Source of the DNA: a virus | DNA: 64,000 nt | Direction: 5' to 3' (one strand) | IMG/VR virus record: IMGVR_UViG_3300049489_000993 | Location: 25,457 to 89,456 of that record | In this document: positions 17,050-25,192 of the stretch, piece after piece | Layout: every line of letters starts with the position of its first letter | How positions within the stretch are numbered: position 1 is the first letter of the stretch | Program-made: the position numbers and the translations under genes | Notes under the pieces: generated by a model | What the model saw: only the letters and a program-made list of their open reading frames with translations | Told to the model about the DNA's origin: nothing | Databases searched by the model: none

Positions 17050-17931
17050 TCACGCCCCTCCGGGTGGCTTCACGACACGATCCAAGATCGCCTGCACCAT
17101 ACCCGGTCCCTCATGCTCAATGAAGCGCACCACCTCCGGCGCCAAATGGGCGCCCGCGTAGCCGGGGTGAATCCAGCCGTTCGGCTGCCCGGTCGAGATA
17201 GTGCGGAAGGTGCCGTAGAACGCTTGGGTCGCGCGCTTGTACGTCTGCTGCATCTTGACAGCGCCCTCGAACAGCGGGGAATGGTGCTCGGCGCCGCCAT
17301 GACGGATGAGCGCCGTCGATCCATCCGGCATCGTCACGAGCTTGTGACTGCGCCCTTTGACATCCATGCCGGTGCCGGCCGTATTGAGGCGGGCACCCCA
17401 CTTCGTCTTCTCGCCAGGATTCGACAAAGAGGGGTCGAGCTTGCGCATCTCCTTCCATGCCTGGCGCCCCAAGGCGTTCGCTCGGTCGGCGCCAAGCTGC
17501 TTGGCGTAGGCGTCGGTGACGCGTTGGAAGTTGCGCCCAGATGACGTGGGGGCGCCGAGACGGAAAAAGATGGAGCGGTAGAACCCACCGTCTTTGCGCG
17601 CATGCTTTCCCTTGCCTGCGCCGCGCTCCACGACGGGCACGTTGGGACCGAGCAACGTCTTGCGCATGTCGTAAGGCCCATAGCCGCGTTCGATCTGGTT
17701 GGGCCAGGCCCCCATGAGGGTGATCGAGGCGGCGAAGTCGCCGAACTCGACGGGTTGGATCGCGCGCGTGTAGTCGTTGGCGGTGCGGTGGAGCTTCTCT
17801 TTGGCGAGCGAGACCCACTTCGCGCGCGCCGTATCCGCGAGCATGCGCAGGATGTCGTGCAGGATGCTTTCGTCGAGCTGGAGCACCAGGCCGGGCGGCA
17901 TGAGCGAGCCCACGTCGACGTCGTGGATCAC
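17050..17931 (-). CDS. Putative virion morphogenesis/neck protein (gpG/gp10-like)
   Basis: A 293-residue protein. I chose the GTG at 17931, which overlaps the upstream stop as GTGA and has AAGGA nine bases before it; the frame is open further upstream but would overlap the neighbour by 140 bases. It is rich in Arg, Lys and Gly, with HHSPLFEGAVKMQQTYKRA and a C-terminal HPGYAGAHLAPEVVRFIEHE. HPG near the C-terminus is typical of Mu gpG-type virion morphogenesis and HK97 gp10-type proteins. Likely role: head-tail joining or tail completion. Confidence 0.6.
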   Translation of the reverse strand: MIHDVDVGSLMPPGLVLQLDESILHDILRMLADTARAKWVSLAKEKLHRTANDYTRAIQPVEFGDFAASITLMGAWPNQIERGYGPYDMRKTLLGPNVPVVERGAGKGKHARKDGGFYRSIFFRLGAPTSSGRNFQRVTDAYAKQLGADRANALGRQAWKEMRKLDPSLSNPGEKTKWGARLNTAGTGMDVKGRSHKLVTMPDGSTALIRHGGAEHHSPLFEGAVKMQQTYKRATQAFYGTFRTISTGQPNGWIHPGYAGAHLAPEVVRFIEHEGPGMVQAILDRVVKPPGGA

Positions 17932-18725
17932 AAGGTGGCGTCCTTCCCGAGGAGGTAGTCCAGGCGCACCATGGCCTGAATCGGATGGACCTCGTTGTCG
18001 CCGAGCACCTTGCCGGTTTTGAACTTGATGAGGGTGCCGCGCACGATGTGTGGGTAGTCCACGACGACCCACACGGGGTTCATCTCGTACGCGATCGATA
18101 GCTTGGTCTTCGGGGGCGCCGTCACCTTGAGAGATCCATCAGGTTGGATCTCTACCGTTTCGGTGTAGTCCACAGTGACGCCGAGGTCGTCCGCGGAGAA
18201 TGCTCGCCGCAGGCGCACAACAGGGTAGCGCAGCGCCGACACGGCCTTGTTGCCCACCGGGATGATTTGCGAGGAAGGCACCTCGAGCACTTGGCGGTAG
18301 AGCTGGGTGTGGTCGAGCACTTTGAAACGGTCGCGATGCCCAACGCGGTTCCACGAGAACGTGGTGAGCGCGGCGGTACCCGAAAGCCATTCGCCGAACT
18401 TCTCGAAAATCTGCGGGTTGTTCACCAACGACGTCATAATCGCTTGGGTGGCGCGCTCGCTCGCGGTGTTCGCGAAGGCGGGCGTCTCCTTCGCATAGTC
18501 GATGAGGTCGGGCTCGGTGGGGTCGGGGAACACGTAGACGAAGCCGTCGCCGTCACAGAGCACGCAACCGGGGTTGGCTTGGTCGGTCGTCGGGTTGCGA
18601 CAAGGGCACAGCTCCGAGGCAGACCAAAGCACCCGGTAACCCTTCTGCAAGATGAGGCGATCGAAGTCCGACTTTTGGAAGTCGACGCGAGGCTTGAGCG
18701 GGCCGATGTCTTTGGTGAGCGCCAC
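17928..18725 (-). CDS. Putative head-tail joining protein with Cys4 motif
   Basis: A 265-residue protein. Near residue 41 it has CPCRNPTTDQANPGCVLCDG, a CxC-x10-CxxC arrangement that probably binds zinc. The C-terminal half is beta-rich (TVDYTETVEIQPDGSLKV, then HIVRGTLIKFKTGKVL). It shares a GTGA overlap with the next gene and is only four bases from the previous one, so it belongs to the neck/connector set. The family is not recognised. Confidence 0.65.
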   Translation of the reverse strand: MALTKDIGPLKPRVDFQKSDFDRLILQKGYRVLWSASELCPCRNPTTDQANPGCVLCDGDGFVYVFPDPTEPDLIDYAKETPAFANTASERATQAIMTSLVNNPQIFEKFGEWLSGTAALTTFSWNRVGHRDRFKVLDHTQLYRQVLEVPSSQIIPVGNKAVSALRYPVVRLRRAFSADDLGVTVDYTETVEIQPDGSLKVTAPPKTKLSIAYEMNPVWVVVDYPHIVRGTLIKFKTGKVLGDNEVHPIQAMVRLDYLLGKDATL

Positions 18726-18729
18726 GACG

Positions 18730-19770
18730 TCACACCGCCGTCAAGCGGAGCCCCTTGTAGTAGCGGCGCAACGTCGGTGTCAGATCGCGGATTCGTTGGC
18801 GGTAAATCAAGAGACGCGCACCGTAACCGGCGTTTGTTGCACTAGAAGTCGTGCCGACACTCTCCGACAAACCATCTATTGAAAGACTCTTTGTGGCAAT
18901 GCCGGCACCGGCGATGAGGTCACCTGCGGTATTGAATGGGCCAAACGAGGAATGCATCCCCACCAGCTCCACCAATGTTGGTGGGATGCGGCCGAGCGGG
19001 AACCCCGCGACGTAGTCGACTTGAATCAAACCGGGAAGGAAGTTGGCCCCCCCGTAAATGAGAGGCAGATAGCCCCCGCCCGCCGAGATGAACGCGTTGG
19101 TGTAGACGCCGTTCGCTGGATAGACCTGAAACTGTCCCGCTTCCAAATCCGCGTTGATCCACTCGGGCGGGAACTCGATCACCGTCGCCCCGTTGGGGTA
19201 CCGCAGTGCCACCTTGTCGATCGAGATCGCTGGGTAGTATTTCACGCGCCCATAGACGAAGGATTCGTAGTCGCGCCGGTAGAAGTCATGCCGCTCGGCC
19301 ACGATCTTCGTCGGCAGGAGCTTCATGTCCAGCTCGAACTCCACCTGCGAGATGGCGGCGCGAATGTAGTGTGCGTACAGCTCATCGGGGTACGGCAGGC
19401 CGTGGTCTTCGGTCAGATCAACGCCGTAGAGGTAGATCGCTTTGAGCTGCTCGATCGTCAGCACAGCCTCGAAAGAGGTGTCGATCGCCTGTGAGGGCGT
19501 TTGTGGCACATCCGCTGGCGGCACCGGCGCCGTTGACGTCAAAACCGCGCGAAAGCTGCTTGTGGAATCGGCGAGCCCGTCCACGATGAACCAGTAGTTG
19601 TACTTCCCCGCCTCGATGCGCAGATGCGTGCTGGCGTCGGTGAGCGCCGTCCACGTCGCGCCTTGGTCGTCCGACTGCTCGATGCGGATGCGGTCGTACA
19701 GCGCGGTCAGGAGCCCGGCGGGGTCGCTCGCAAAGAAAAAGACCTTCATGGTCTGCGCGAAGGCTGCCAT
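18730..19770 (-). CDS. Putative head-tail connector protein
   Basis: A 346-residue protein. Residues about 1-80 form a beta-rich domain (RIRIEQSDDQGATWTALTD). A helical segment follows (LPYPDELYAHYIRAAISQVE) that resembles gp6-type head-tail adaptors, then beta strands with many Tyr/Phe residues and a C-terminal basic helix. The fusion of a beta domain to an adaptor-like part is my reading of the sequence, not a family match. It sits among connector-size genes between the capsid and the sheath. Confidence 0.6.
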   Translation of the reverse strand: MAAFAQTMKVFFFASDPAGLLTALYDRIRIEQSDDQGATWTALTDASTHLRIEAGKYNYWFIVDGLADSTSSFRAVLTSTAPVPPADVPQTPSQAIDTSFEAVLTIEQLKAIYLYGVDLTEDHGLPYPDELYAHYIRAAISQVEFELDMKLLPTKIVAERHDFYRRDYESFVYGRVKYYPAISIDKVALRYPNGATVIEFPPEWINADLEAGQFQVYPANGVYTNAFISAGGGYLPLIYGGANFLPGLIQVDYVAGFPLGRIPPTLVELVGMHSSFGPFNTAGDLIAGAGIATKSLSIDGLSESVGTTSSATNAGYGARLLIYRQRIRDLTPTLRRYYKGLRLTAV

Positions 19771-19771
19771 G

Positions 19772-20428
19772 TCAATGCACCACGTCTTGCACGAGAGTGA
19801 GCTTGCCGGTGAACGCCGTCTTGGCCTTGCCGCGGCGAATCTCGAACGTGGCCGCGGCGTCCGAGGTCTCCCACGCCACCTCGACCTCGAGCGCCGTCGC
19901 GGAGACCACCTTGGAGATCAAGCGCGGGGCGCCCAGATTAGGCCCGCTCGTCGGGTGCAGCACATCGCCCGCCTTCGCCTTGGTGAACGCCGTGCCCGTG
20001 CCCGTCACCCCCACTGCACTCGCGACAATGGCCGCCGTGCCGACGCCAGCGCCGGGGCGCGGTACGTCTTGACGCACCACCTCGAAGTCGTGTGCATAGA
20101 CCCCCGCTTTGTTGTCCGACGTATCCGGCTTGTCGATCTTGACGACGCACTGCCCCACGGTGAGCCCCGTTTGGGGGAGCACCTCGATCTCGTCGGTGCG
20201 GTAGGACGCTTTGAAGATGGCCGCCGCGGCGTTCTTGTCCTTCGATGGCGCCGCCTTGGCGGCGTAGCGCAGCACAGCGGGGCGGCTGGGAGTCCCATCA
20301 GTGGCGGTTCCGAGGTTGATGAGGTTCTGCGTGGGCTGCGCCGTGTCCTTCACGGTGACGAGGATGTCGTCGCTGTCGCCGCGTACGAGGCTAATATCCA
20401 CTTCGGCGGGTGCTTTGATCGTGGCCAT
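19772..20428 (-). CDS. Hypothetical structural protein
   Basis: A 218-residue beta-rich protein. It begins PAEVDISLVRGDSDDILVTV, a pattern often seen in small phage structural proteins with an Ig-like or BppU-type fold, and ends EIRRGKAKTAFTGKLTLVQD. Its position between connector genes suggests a virion component. No family assigned. Confidence 0.65.
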   Translation of the reverse strand: MATIKAPAEVDISLVRGDSDDILVTVKDTAQPTQNLINLGTATDGTPSRPAVLRYAAKAAPSKDKNAAAAIFKASYRTDEIEVLPQTGLTVGQCVVKIDKPDTSDNKAGVYAHDFEVVRQDVPRPGAGVGTAAIVASAVGVTGTGTAFTKAKAGDVLHPTSGPNLGAPRLISKVVSATALEVEVAWETSDAAATFEIRRGKAKTAFTGKLTLVQDVVH

Positions 20429-20432
20429 CGTC

Positions 20433-20708
20433 TCAGCACTCCTTGATCGTGGCGGTCGCGGTGAGAGAGGCCACGGTAGCCGTCAGGGCGTCGTCTTGGA
20501 TCACACCTATGAGGGCATCGTCTGCGACGGCGCCGCAAAGTTGGCCGTCGGGTGATACCACGCCGGTGAGGGCAAGGCCCGCCACGACTGCGGCGGTCAT
20601 CGTATCGGCCGCCACCAATGCGGTCACATCCCGCCCAACCAGTGTGTACGCCACGCTGTCCGGGTCGCAGATCCAACCATTCGTGATGAGCCCGCTCGTC
20701 CCGACCAT
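20433..20708 (-). CDS. Hypothetical small structural protein
   Basis: A 91-residue protein made mostly of Ala, Val and Thr, with repeated short strands (TALVAADTMTAAVVAGLALT, then LTATVASLTATATI). It looks like a small beta protein rather than a membrane protein. It is tightly packed with its neighbours in the head-tail region. No family recognised. Confidence 0.6.
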   Translation of the reverse strand: MVGTSGLITNGWICDPDSVAYTLVGRDVTALVAADTMTAAVVAGLALTGVVSPDGQLCGAVADDALIGVIQDDALTATVASLTATATIKEC

Positions 20709-20721
20709 GCGCGCCAGCGTG

Positions 20722-21234
20722 TCATGGCGCGAGCGTGCGCACCAAGTCGTTCCACGTAGAAGGGCCTGGATAGGTCGCTACGACGTCGATTGTCGCGATG
20801 GGGGAAACGTCCGCGAGCGCGTCCGCTTTCGTAGCGTAGAGCTTCCTGCGCGCTGTCAGGGGCCTTCCAGTGCCCACGTCCGCCACGAGCACGGTGTCGC
20901 GCACGTTTTCCCCCTGATGCGCGAGGAGCTTCACCAAGGCCAGCTCAAAGTCCGAAACCACCCGGATGTGCTCCACGCCCGGCTCATGGTCCGAAAGCAC
21001 CGTGAACCCGGCATCGTTGAACACCTCGAAGGCGACCGAGTAATGCCCGGCAAGCGCCGGAGAGGTCCAGGCGGCTTGGTAGGTGCCGACAAAGGCTGAC
21101 CGATGCGTCATAGGGAGCGTAGTGACAAGCGTGCCTGCGGCATCCAGCACCTTGGCGCGGGGATACTTGACGGCACTGCGGTCGGCGAGCACCACTTCGA
21201 CGAGAACGGGTTGGCCAACAGTACCAAGAATCAT
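20722..21234 (-). CDS. Hypothetical structural protein, Ig-like
   Basis: A 170-residue protein. The ATG at 21234 overlaps the upstream stop as ATGA; the frame is open further up but reads as non-coding. It starts MILGTVGQPVLVEVVLADRS and continues VKYPRAKVLDAAGTLVTTL and FVGTYQAAWTSPALAGHYSV, a pattern of Ig-like beta-sandwich domains. A helical C-terminal end follows. Likely a virion surface or joining protein. Confidence 0.65.
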   Translation of the reverse strand: MILGTVGQPVLVEVVLADRSAVKYPRAKVLDAAGTLVTTLPMTHRSAFVGTYQAAWTSPALAGHYSVAFEVFNDAGFTVLSDHEPGVEHIRVVSDFELALVKLLAHQGENVRDTVLVADVGTGRPLTARRKLYATKADALADVSPIATIDVVATYPGPSTWNDLVRTLAP

Positions 21235-21641
21235 GCGCTTGTTTTCAGGGCGAGCACGGGGGCAAAGAAAGCGTCTGTGTTCTGGCGATGCTGGCGTACC
21301 CTGGAGCGGCGCGCTTGAATCGCGTTCGCGAGCTGCGTGGAGAGCCCTTCGGCTTCCGCGACAACGTCGTCGAGCATGTCGAGGGCGGCAGCGGCACGAT
21401 CCCCACAGCGAATCTTGGCCTGGATGGTGAGCGCCTTGGCTACGTCGGCAGGGGTGCAATAGCCCAGCTCGATGAGAAGCGCGCCCAGGAGGTGTTCGTT
21501 GGTGCGCGACTGCACCCCCACAGCCTGCAAGAGCTGCTCGCGGGTCACCTTGTGCAGCCGCATGAGGATGTTCCCGACCGTGCTCTCGTCCTTGAAAGGG
21601 TCGACCACGGGGGGCGCTGAGATCACCTTGCGGAAGCGCAT
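21231..21641 (-). CDS. Hypothetical protein, helical
   Basis: A 136-residue helical protein. The ATG at 21641 has GAGGAG upstream. It contains STVGNILMRLHKVTREQLLQ and HLLGALLIELGYCTPADVAK, resembling the short helical repeat (LG.LL...G.I....L..AL) of GspE/MshEN-type N-terminal domains, followed by Arg-rich helices. That resemblance is by eye. It overlaps the next gene by ATGA. Confidence 0.6.
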   Translation of the reverse strand: MRFRKVISAPPVVDPFKDESTVGNILMRLHKVTREQLLQAVGVQSRTNEHLLGALLIELGYCTPADVAKALTIQAKIRCGDRAAAALDMLDDVVAEAEGLSTQLANAIQARRSRVRQHRQNTDAFFAPVLALKTSA

Positions 21642-21642
21642 G

Positions 21643-21915
21643 CTAGTCCTCCTCGTGCTCGGTCGCGGCGGCGATGGCGGCGATAAGCTGCCGGTTGCTC
21701 TCGTTGCTCGTTTGCAACAAGGCAATCTGTTTTTCGGTGGTCTGCACAATGCGGTCGTTCAGGGCTTGGATCTGCTGCGCGTGAACGCGCTCCCGCAAGC
21801 GGGAGTCGAAGTAGAGGTGGCGAATGCTGAACCCAGCAAGGATGACCAGCCCCCAAGGCCCGCCTTTTTGAAGCAGCTCAAGCGCCGTCATCCAGCCCAT
21901 CCCGCCCTCGTTCAT
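21643..21915 (-). CDS. Small single-pass membrane protein with coiled coil
   Basis: A 90-residue protein with one hydrophobic segment near residues 17-36 (GGPWGLVILAGFSIRHLYF), followed by a charged coiled coil (RERVHAQQIQALNDRIVQTT through IAAIAAATEHEED). N-out/C-in topology is possible. Size and layout would fit a holin or spanin-like inner-membrane protein, but it sits among head-tail genes, far from the M15 endolysin at 51 kb, so the lysis role is uncertain. Confidence 0.6.
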   Translation of the reverse strand: MNEGGMGWMTALELLQKGGPWGLVILAGFSIRHLYFDSRLRERVHAQQIQALNDRIVQTTEKQIALLQTSNESNRQLIAAIAAATEHEED

Positions 21916-21961
21916 GGTCCTGTCGTATCGCGTTTTGGTTCCGCACGCGACCTGCGACGTG

Positions 21962-22114
21962 TCACCTTTTCTGCTTCTCGCGGATCAACTCCTCGATCTT
22001 TTCCGGTGTGAGCCCTAGCGACGTCGCCTTGACCTTGGCCTTTGGCGCCTCGACGCTCTCCGTAGTGCCTGTGGGCTTGACCTCAATGACCGTGATTCTT
22101 TTCTCGTCCGGCAT
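21962..22114 (-). CDS. Very small charged protein
   Basis: A 50-residue protein (starts MPDEKRITVIEVKPTG, ends EELIREKQKR). Its ATG shares one base with the upstream stop (TAATG). The tail is rich in Lys and Glu. It is retained because of the tight coupling and a coherent composition. No function assigned. The 46-base gap after it holds nothing convincing. Confidence 0.55.
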   Translation of the reverse strand: MPDEKRITVIEVKPTGTTESVEAPKAKVKATSLGLTPEKIEELIREKQKR

Positions 22115-22575
22115 TACACACTCCCGATGTACCAGCGGTACAAAATACCCATGTGCCGTGTTGTTCCGCCCGGCACGGCCTCGACGATGGTGCGCATAAA
22201 TAGGCCGGGCGCAATAGGCGCGACCGTGGGCATGATGATGTCCTCTTTCCAGAGCGCGCTCGTCGGCAGGCGGTAGTCTTTGACGTAGCGGACCAGCTCG
22301 ATCGGCGTGCCGAGTGGGATCGAGTAGAGCGTGTGCAGGCCCATGACGTCGTTTTTGTCGACGACGGAGAACTGCGCCAGATCGCCACGCATGGAGCCCT
22401 CGCACCAAAACTGCCCGCCCTGTACAAGCAGTTGCTCTGTGACCTCAATGTCGAGAATCGCGGTGCTGTCGGCGTCACACGAAATAGCGTAGCCCGCCAA
22501 ACGTGCCTGTGCGCTCGCGTGCAGAAAGCTCGGGGCGTAGATGGGCATGCCTTCTTCGTTCTTTGGGATGCCCAT
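22114..22575 (-). CDS. Hypothetical structural protein
   Basis: A 153-residue protein, beta-rich, with several Trp and Tyr (GGQFWCEGSMRGDLAQFSVV, RHMGILYRWYIGSV). It begins MGIPKNEEGMPIYAPSFLHA. It is one base from the 543-residue protein upstream and probably belongs to the same structural set. Not recognised. Confidence 0.65.
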   Translation of the reverse strand: MGIPKNEEGMPIYAPSFLHASAQARLAGYAISCDADSTAILDIEVTEQLLVQGGQFWCEGSMRGDLAQFSVVDKNDVMGLHTLYSIPLGTPIELVRYVKDYRLPTSALWKEDIIMPTVAPIAPGLFMRTIVEAVPGGTTRHMGILYRWYIGSV

Positions 22576-24207
22576 CTATGTCTCCACCGTGAATACGAAA
22601 ATGATGTCGAAGGTGCCCGCCGTCGTGTTGGTGGCACATTTGATGTGATAGCCCTCACCTGCGCGGATCGTGGGCGGTTTCGTTTGCGGATCGTGTTTTT
22701 GGAACGCCGGTGTAAGGTTCTGGTGCGTGACTTGGAGTGCCTCCACGTCGAGCGCACCGGGACCCCACTCGTCGCTCGACCATTCCCAGCGTTGCTCGAC
22801 AGTGACCACTTCACCTGCGACTGTCGACGAGGTGCGCACGGTCACCGCGGCTGGGAGCACGTCATCGGTATCTCTCGCCACAGCTGCGACTGACAAGCCC
22901 CCGCTGTGTCCTGTGATGCGTCGTAGCTCAAACAACGTCACCACGCCCGTAACGGCGCTTGTCTGGGAGTTGCGAATCCATATCTCACGCAGGCGCACAA
23001 CCCGAGGAGAACCAGCGGCGAGGCACAACGACAACATGCTCTTGTTGTTGCCAAGCGGGGCGTCTTGAACGCCGACGGTAAACGTCGGTTGCTCATTGGG
23101 CTCGACGTATAAGCCGCCCGCGTGACCAAGCGCGCGCGGTAGAGCCTCCACCATGGGCACGAGCACAAGCTGGAGCCGGAGCACTCCCTGCGGTGTAGGG
23201 CCGTTCGTGTAGACAACCCGGCAGTACGTTGCCGTCGACTGTATTGTGCGCGAGAACCCGATGCCTGCGAGCACGGTGTAGTGATCGACGATGTCCCAGT
23301 TGGTGCCGTCCATCGACTGCTCGACGCACAGCCCTTTTGCAGCCGAATCTTGGTCCGTGAAGACGTTGATCTGGATGCCCATCGTCGAGATGCAGACCTC
23401 GGCGTTGCCAGTAAAAACACCCGCAGCGCCAAGAGGCGTCGTCGTCGAGTTGCCGAGGACGCTGTACGCTGTCTGCCCGACGCTAGCGCGCACGACGCTA
23501 GAAGCTGTGGTCGCATGCCCTGTGGTACTCGCGGTGCCACTTGTCCACGCACTCGCGCGGAGACGAGCCTTGGCGAACCCAGCGCACACAGCACGAAACT
23601 GCCCATTGGTTGTGGTCTGCGATACGGAGGTCTGCGCGTCGCCCGTGAGGTAGCCTGTGATCGAGAACCAATCGGTGCCGTTGATCGTGGCTTCAGCGAC
23701 GAGGGTGCCTACCCACGTTCCCGTGATCTGCGTACTCACTACGCCGCATCCGCTAACGTCGATCTCCGCCGTTTGCCCGGCCCCGGTGATCGCCACCGTG
23801 ACGATGCGATCTGCCGGCGGTTGCGCGGCGTAGTCGCTGGCCATGACGACGGGGGCGCTATTGGCGGCAGTCTTTTGTCCGAGCGTGTTCCAACGCGCAA
23901 CGATGACGTCGTAGAGGTCTTTGAGCCGCCCAAGAACGGTATTCGCCGTCGGGCTCGCCTGCACTTCGCCAACGCGAGCCGTGAACGTAGCCTCGGCTAC
24001 GCGCGTCCCCAGGGCGACGTCGAGGTTCGTGTTGTCGACAGTGAGGCTTCCGCCGTTGTCGTTGACGGCCACGCTGTTGTTGGGCGAGACGGCGACGACG
24101 AGTGCTTTGTCCGCTGCGACTGCTGCCGTCGACGCGGCTTTGACACTCGCAGCGTTCGCGCCGTCGCGGATGGTGACGTCGCCTTCGATGATGTTGAAGC
24201 CGCTCAC
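22576..24207 (-). CDS. Large beta-rich structural protein
   Basis: A 543-residue protein. I chose the GTG at 24207, which overlaps the upstream stop as GTGA, over a GTG four codons earlier. It begins with SGFNIIEGDVTIRDGANAAS and continues with beta-rich sequence full of Val, Thr and Asp: QTAEIDVSGCGVVSTQITGT, TLVAEATINGTDWFSITGY, and later CVEQSMDGTNWDIVDHYTVL. These 'G(T/N)W' phrases suggest repeated jelly-roll or beta-sandwich domains. It is probably a virion surface or head-fibre protein. No family match recognised. Confidence 0.7.
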   Translation of the reverse strand: MSGFNIIEGDVTIRDGANAASVKAASTAAVAADKALVVAVSPNNSVAVNDNGGSLTVDNTNLDVALGTRVAEATFTARVGEVQASPTANTVLGRLKDLYDVIVARWNTLGQKTAANSAPVVMASDYAAQPPADRIVTVAITGAGQTAEIDVSGCGVVSTQITGTWVGTLVAEATINGTDWFSITGYLTGDAQTSVSQTTTNGQFRAVCAGFAKARLRASAWTSGTASTTGHATTASSVVRASVGQTAYSVLGNSTTTPLGAAGVFTGNAEVCISTMGIQINVFTDQDSAAKGLCVEQSMDGTNWDIVDHYTVLAGIGFSRTIQSTATYCRVVYTNGPTPQGVLRLQLVLVPMVEALPRALGHAGGLYVEPNEQPTFTVGVQDAPLGNNKSMLSLCLAAGSPRVVRLREIWIRNSQTSAVTGVVTLFELRRITGHSGGLSVAAVARDTDDVLPAAVTVRTSSTVAGEVVTVEQRWEWSSDEWGPGALDVEALQVTHQNLTPAFQKHDPQTKPPTIRAGEGYHIKCATNTTAGTFDIIFVFTVET

Positions 24208-24665
24208 GACAGCACCCACGCGATCGACTCGACCTGGCCGCCGCTGCGCGTGATCGTGCCGGTCAAGGTTTGCACGAGCGCGCCCCCGGCGTCGTACTGC
24301 TTCATGACGACGGTGTCGACCTGGCCGCCGCTGCGGGTGATAAGCGTCTCACGCACCTTCGTGATCTTCGTGTTGTCGGTCCACACGATGTCGCTTGTGA
24401 CCTGCCCACCGCTGCGCGTGACCTCTTCGTAGCTCGTCTCGGCGACATCATGAACGAGCTGATCGAGTACGAGGTGGGTGCCCGCGCTGATTCCAGAACC
24501 GGCGCTGCGCGGATCGAAGGTTCCTGCGGCATCGCGGAACTGGAATACCGAGCCGTCGAAACGGAGACCACCGGCGCCAGACGGGGCGCCTGGGTTCGCT
24601 CCGAGGGTGATCTCCTCGTCCTCGCGAAGCGCCCCAGGAGCGTCTCTGTGCGGTGTTGCAGGCAC
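24204..24665 (-). CDS. Repeat-containing hypothetical structural protein
   Basis: A 153-residue protein, GTG start at 24665. The C-terminal half has three copies of TRSGGQV spaced about 27-29 residues apart, each followed by a beta segment. The N-terminus (EDEEITLGANPGAP, then GSVFQFRDAAGTFDPRS) resembles the attachment domain of small head or tail fibres. It overlaps the following 543-residue gene by GTGA. Function is inferred only as structural. Confidence 0.65.
   Translation of the reverse strand: MPATPHRDAPGALREDEEITLGANPGAPSGAGGLRFDGSVFQFRDAAGTFDPRSAGSGISAGTHLVLDQLVHDVAETSYEEVTRSGGQVTSDIVWTDNTKITKVRETLITRSGGQVDTVVMKQYDAGGALVQTLTGTITRSGGQVESIAWVLS
24230..24420 (-). repeat. Three DNA repeats encoding TRSGGQV
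   Basis: Nearly identical 18-20-base blocks (GACCTGGCCGCCGCTGCG on the plus strand) start at about 24230, 24318 and 24399, the last with two changes. Each encodes TRSGGQV in the 24204-24665 gene, so they look like an internal tandem expansion. Confidence 0.7.
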
Positions 24666-25177
24666 TATCTGCCCCGCTTTCGGGCTTTCTTCATGGGAGC
24701 GTCCTCGGCCAGCCGGCGCGCTTTCATGGTCGGGGGTGGGCGCTGCCCGATGATACGAGCGTCGGCCTCCTGTGGGACATCGCCGGCGACCTCGCGTGCC
24801 ACAAGCGCCTCTGCACGCGAGCGATCTTCGTCATGTTGTTTTTTGGTGAGCGCGACGGCGAGCTTCAAACCCGCCACCTGCCCAGCCGCCACCTTGTGCT
24901 CGTCCTCGGCCTGGCTGGCCACGGCGAGCGCGCGACGATGCGCGAGCGTGACAAGGTCCTTGCGTATTTTGGCGTCCGACAACAACAGCTTGCCCGCATC
25001 CACCTCGACGTCAATATCCGCGTGCAAAGTGAGCACCGCAGCGGCAGCGCGCTTCACCCATCCAGCACCCCCGCTTGCGGCGCGCTCGGCCTTCTCGGCG
25101 GCGTCGAGCGCGTCATCCAAGCGGGCGCCGAGGTCGTGTGCGGCGGCCGCGCGAATCAAAGCCTTTTCAGCACCCAC
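24665..25177 (-). CDS. Ala-rich helical protein
   Basis: A 170-residue protein that is almost entirely helical and charged (LDDALDAAEKAERAAS, LTKKQHDEDRSRAEALVARE) with a very basic C-terminus (APMKKARKRGR). GTG start at 25177 with AGGAG upstream. It could be a scaffold or an internal, DNA-contacting head protein. Shares one base with the next gene. No family recognised. Confidence 0.6.
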   Translation of the reverse strand: MGAEKALIRAAAAHDLGARLDDALDAAEKAERAASGGAGWVKRAAAAVLTLHADIDVEVDAGKLLLSDAKIRKDLVTLAHRRALAVASQAEDEHKVAAGQVAGLKLAVALTKKQHDEDRSRAEALVAREVAGDVPQEADARIIGQRPPPTMKARRLAEDAPMKKARKRGR

Positions 25178-25192
25178 GCCACGCTCCTATGT

